Positions 13,768-16,872 of a stretch of DNA of 16,872 nt are shown piece after piece (position 1 is the first letter of the stretch; each line of letters starts with the position of its first letter). The notes below the pieces were generated by a model. That model ran no database searches. It had not been told where the DNA came from and saw only the letters and a list, made by a program, of their open reading frames with translations. The translations under genes were made by a program, and so were the position numbers. The stretch lies in NCBI GenBank assembly GCA_040382055.1, contig JBEIGE010000042.1, positions 1 through 16,872 of the forward strand. Direction: 5' to 3'. The stretch is from JBEIGE01 sp040382055 (lineage in GTDB: Bacteria > Pseudomonadota > Gammaproteobacteria > Burkholderiales > Burkholderiaceae_C).

Positions 13768-15384
13768 TCAAGGCACTTGCGAAAAGTGCGCACACAAATC
13801 CAGGAATTCGGTCAGGCTGGGGTTCTCGCCGTTCTCTTGCTCCAGAATGTCGGCCACCAGCGGCGCTATACCAGCAGCGAGTCGGGCGTCGAGGAACAGT
13901 AGGCGAGAGCGCCGGGCCAGCACGTCTTCGACGCTGCGGGCGTATTCATGGCGCGCTGCAAATCGCACCATGGCTTCGGACAGGCCCGGAGCGATCCAGC
14001 GATCAGCGCCGGGCAGCGTGGCGATGAATTCACGCTCGGCACCATAGCTGTGCATGCCCTGGCCGTCGCGTAAGCTTGGATTGTTCTCGCCCTGGCCCGG
14101 CGCGGGGGCGCCTACCAGCGTCATTTGGGCGGTACACGAGACGGGCATGGTCTCAACCAGCCCACGCTCCAGGCATACGCTGAGCACGTCTTCTGCCATG
14201 ACCCGGTAGGTGGTCCATTTGCCGCCAGTCACGGTGACCAGGCCGCTGCGGCTCACGATCACGGTGTGTTCACGGCTGAGTTTTTGTGTTGCACCCTCGT
14301 CGTCGTGGTGTTTGACCAGCGGGCGCAGGCCTACCCAGACGCTTTTGACGTCCGCGCGGGTGGGAGCCTTGCGCAAGTACCGTGCGGACTCGCCCAAGAT
14401 GAAGTCTGTCTCCTCCTTCAAGGGCGTGGGCTCCAGCGCCAAGTCTTTGGAAGGCGTGTCGGTGGTTCCCAAGATGACTTTGCCCAACCAAGGTACAGCA
14501 AACAAGACCCGGCCATCCGAGGTTTTAGGCACCATCAGTGCCACATTGGATTGTAAAAACTCGCGGTCCACCACCAAGTGCACGCCTTGGCTGGGTGCGA
14601 CCATGGGCTTGACCGGTGCGCGGCCACCAGCCCTGTTGGCCGCGCCGTCGCGCTCACGCAAGGCGTCAACCCATACGCCAGTGGCGTTGATGACGCAGCG
14701 AGACTCAATCTGGTAACGGGTCCCGGTGTGCCTATCGATGCATTCCAGTCCAGCAATCTTGCCCTGTGAATAGACGAGCTGCTCGGCAGAGCAATAGTTG
14801 ATGAGCAGCGCACCCTGCTGTGCTGCGGTACGTCCGATGGCCAAGGCGAGGCGGGCGTCGTCAAATTGGCCATCCCAGTATTTGACGCCTCCGCGCAAGC
14901 CCTGGTTCTGCGCGCTAGGCAAGAGCTGCTGGGTTTGGGCGCTGCTCAACATGTCGGTCTTGCCCAGACCGGCCTGGCCTGCAAGTTGGTCGTACAGCGT
15001 CAGGCCCAGTGCGTAAAAAGGTGTTTCCCACCAACGGTAGCAAGGAATGACAAAGGCCAGAGCCTGGGCAATGTGGGGCGCACTGTGCAGCAAGGTGGTG
15101 CGCTCGCGCAAGGCCTCGCGCACCAGTGAAATATTGCCCTGGGCCAGGTAGCGAACGCCACCGTGCACCAGTTTGGTAGAGCGAGAGGAAGTGCCTTTGG
15201 CAAAGTCCTGTGCTTCCACGAGTACCACCCGAAGACCTCGCGACGCGGCGTCCAGCGCTACACCTAGCCCGGTTGCACCGCCACCCACAACCGCGATGTC
15301 GTATCGGGGATGAGCAGCCAACTGGCCCAGCAATTCCTGGCGCTTCGTTGGTAGCGGCGGTGGGACTAGAGGATGGACATACAT
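13768..15384 (-). CDS. glpD: Aerobic glycerol-3-phosphate dehydrogenase (FAD-dependent)
   Basis: The enzyme oxidises sn-glycerol 3-phosphate to dihydroxyacetone phosphate at the inner membrane and passes electrons to quinone. The 538 residues start from ATG 15384. An FAD-binding YDIAVVGGGATGLGVALDAA (28-47) is followed by GTSSRSTKLVHGGVRYL, WDGQFDDARL, NATGVWVD, VPWLGKVILGTTDTP and VTGGKWTTYR, all typical GlpD blocks. The frame also opens from a TTG at 15432, adding 16 residues; neither start has a clear ribosome binding site, and ATG fits the family better. It lies downstream of a glycerol-type ABC binding protein, with a strong hairpin between them, which supports a glycerol uptake and oxidation operon. 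Confidence 0.93.
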   Translation of the reverse strand: MYVHPLVPPPLPTKRQELLGQLAAHPRYDIAVVGGGATGLGVALDAASRGLRVVLVEAQDFAKGTSSRSTKLVHGGVRYLAQGNISLVREALRERTTLLHSAPHIAQALAFVIPCYRWWETPFYALGLTLYDQLAGQAGLGKTDMLSSAQTQQLLPSAQNQGLRGGVKYWDGQFDDARLALAIGRTAAQQGALLINYCSAEQLVYSQGKIAGLECIDRHTGTRYQIESRCVINATGVWVDALRERDGAANRAGGRAPVKPMVAPSQGVHLVVDREFLQSNVALMVPKTSDGRVLFAVPWLGKVILGTTDTPSKDLALEPTPLKEETDFILGESARYLRKAPTRADVKSVWVGLRPLVKHHDDEGATQKLSREHTVIVSRSGLVTVTGGKWTTYRVMAEDVLSVCLERGLVETMPVSCTAQMTLVGAPAPGQGENNPSLRDGQGMHSYGAEREFIATLPGADRWIAPGLSEAMVRFAARHEYARSVEDVLARRSRLLFLDARLAAGIAPLVADILEQENGENPSLTEFLDLCAHFSQVP

Positions 15385-15451
15385 AGTTCGGATATAAGCA
15401 TTGCGCGTGCAGTCTTCAGGACCCACGAACAACTATAGGTAATTTGGGGTT

Positions 15452-15478
15452 GGAAGCGTGCCTTGAAGGCACGCTTCC
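15452..15478 (-). terminator. Strong intergenic hairpin between the binding-protein gene and glpD
   Basis: GGAAGCGTGCCTT (15452-15464) is the exact inverse complement of AAGGCACGCTTCC (15466-15478), giving at least an 11-bp GC-rich stem with a 5-nt loop. No T-run follows in the leftward direction, so efficient intrinsic termination is not assured. It may be a partial terminator or an mRNA-stabilising structure that lets the binding-protein message accumulate above downstream glpD, as is common for periplasmic receptor genes. Confidence 0.6.
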
Positions 15479-15511
15479 TGGCGTCACAATGGGCGCCTTT
15501 GCAGTACCAGC

Positions 15512-16872
<1,361 letters not shown>

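Noticed and set aside
13728..13768. Short hairpins (CACCGT/ACGGTG and ACCGTAT/ATACGGT) followed by a T-run between mgtC and glpD
   Set aside because: The T-run is on the plus strand while both flanking genes read leftward, so it does not fit a terminator for either.

Overview
The window reads as the chromosome of a betaproteobacterium (Burkholderiales, probably Comamonadaceae). The basis is moderately GC-rich coding sequence, two periplasmic Bug/TctC-type binding proteins, a BPSS1187-like lipoprotein, and a glycerol ABC-transporter binding protein beside glpD. This is inferred from family composition; no marker gene fixes the genus.

Left end (1-632). The first 480 bases hold no recognisable gene but are rich in small repeats. 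They end at a 45-nt 3' fragment of a tRNA-Asn gene (481-525) that starts in the anticodon loop, has no 5' half, and is followed by a terminator. This is the usual appearance of the far end of a tRNA-integrated element, so the element would lie mostly to the left of the window.

Region 633-3836. Two overlapping minus-strand alpha/beta hydrolases, one exported and one a lipoprotein, are followed by a stretch of gene debris. The debris holds a vapBC toxin-antitoxin pair broken by at least three 1-nt frameshifts, two short ORFs of unknown origin, the first 64 residues of a photolyase/cryptochrome, and a 49-codon ORF abutting it.

Region 3837-5237. One plus-strand gene encodes a DEDDh exonuclease fused to a UvrC/Cho-type GIY-YIG nuclease, with a UvrC-like cysteine quartet.

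Region 5431-13003. Two divergent gene sets flank a gene-free spacer at 9230-9678. Leftward runs a Bug binding protein, a CocE/NonD (S15-like) hydrolase split by a +1 shift in an A8 run, and an aldo/keto reductase lacking the usual catalytic Asp. Rightward runs a second Bug protein and two tandem paralogous alpha/beta hydrolases resembling 2,6-dihydroxypseudooxynicotine hydrolase. No TctA/TctB membrane genes and no regulator are present. The most economical reading is an accessory catabolic locus in which periplasmic capture of an organic acid or amide-like compound is coupled to hydrolytic cleavage. The substrate cannot be told from sequence.

Right end (13235-16872). MgtC/SapB-family membrane protein, aerobic glycerol-3-phosphate dehydrogenase (glpD), a strong intergenic hairpin, and the binding protein of a glycerol-type ABC transporter (glpV-like), truncated by the window edge. 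The last two fit a glycerol uptake and oxidation operon read leftward.
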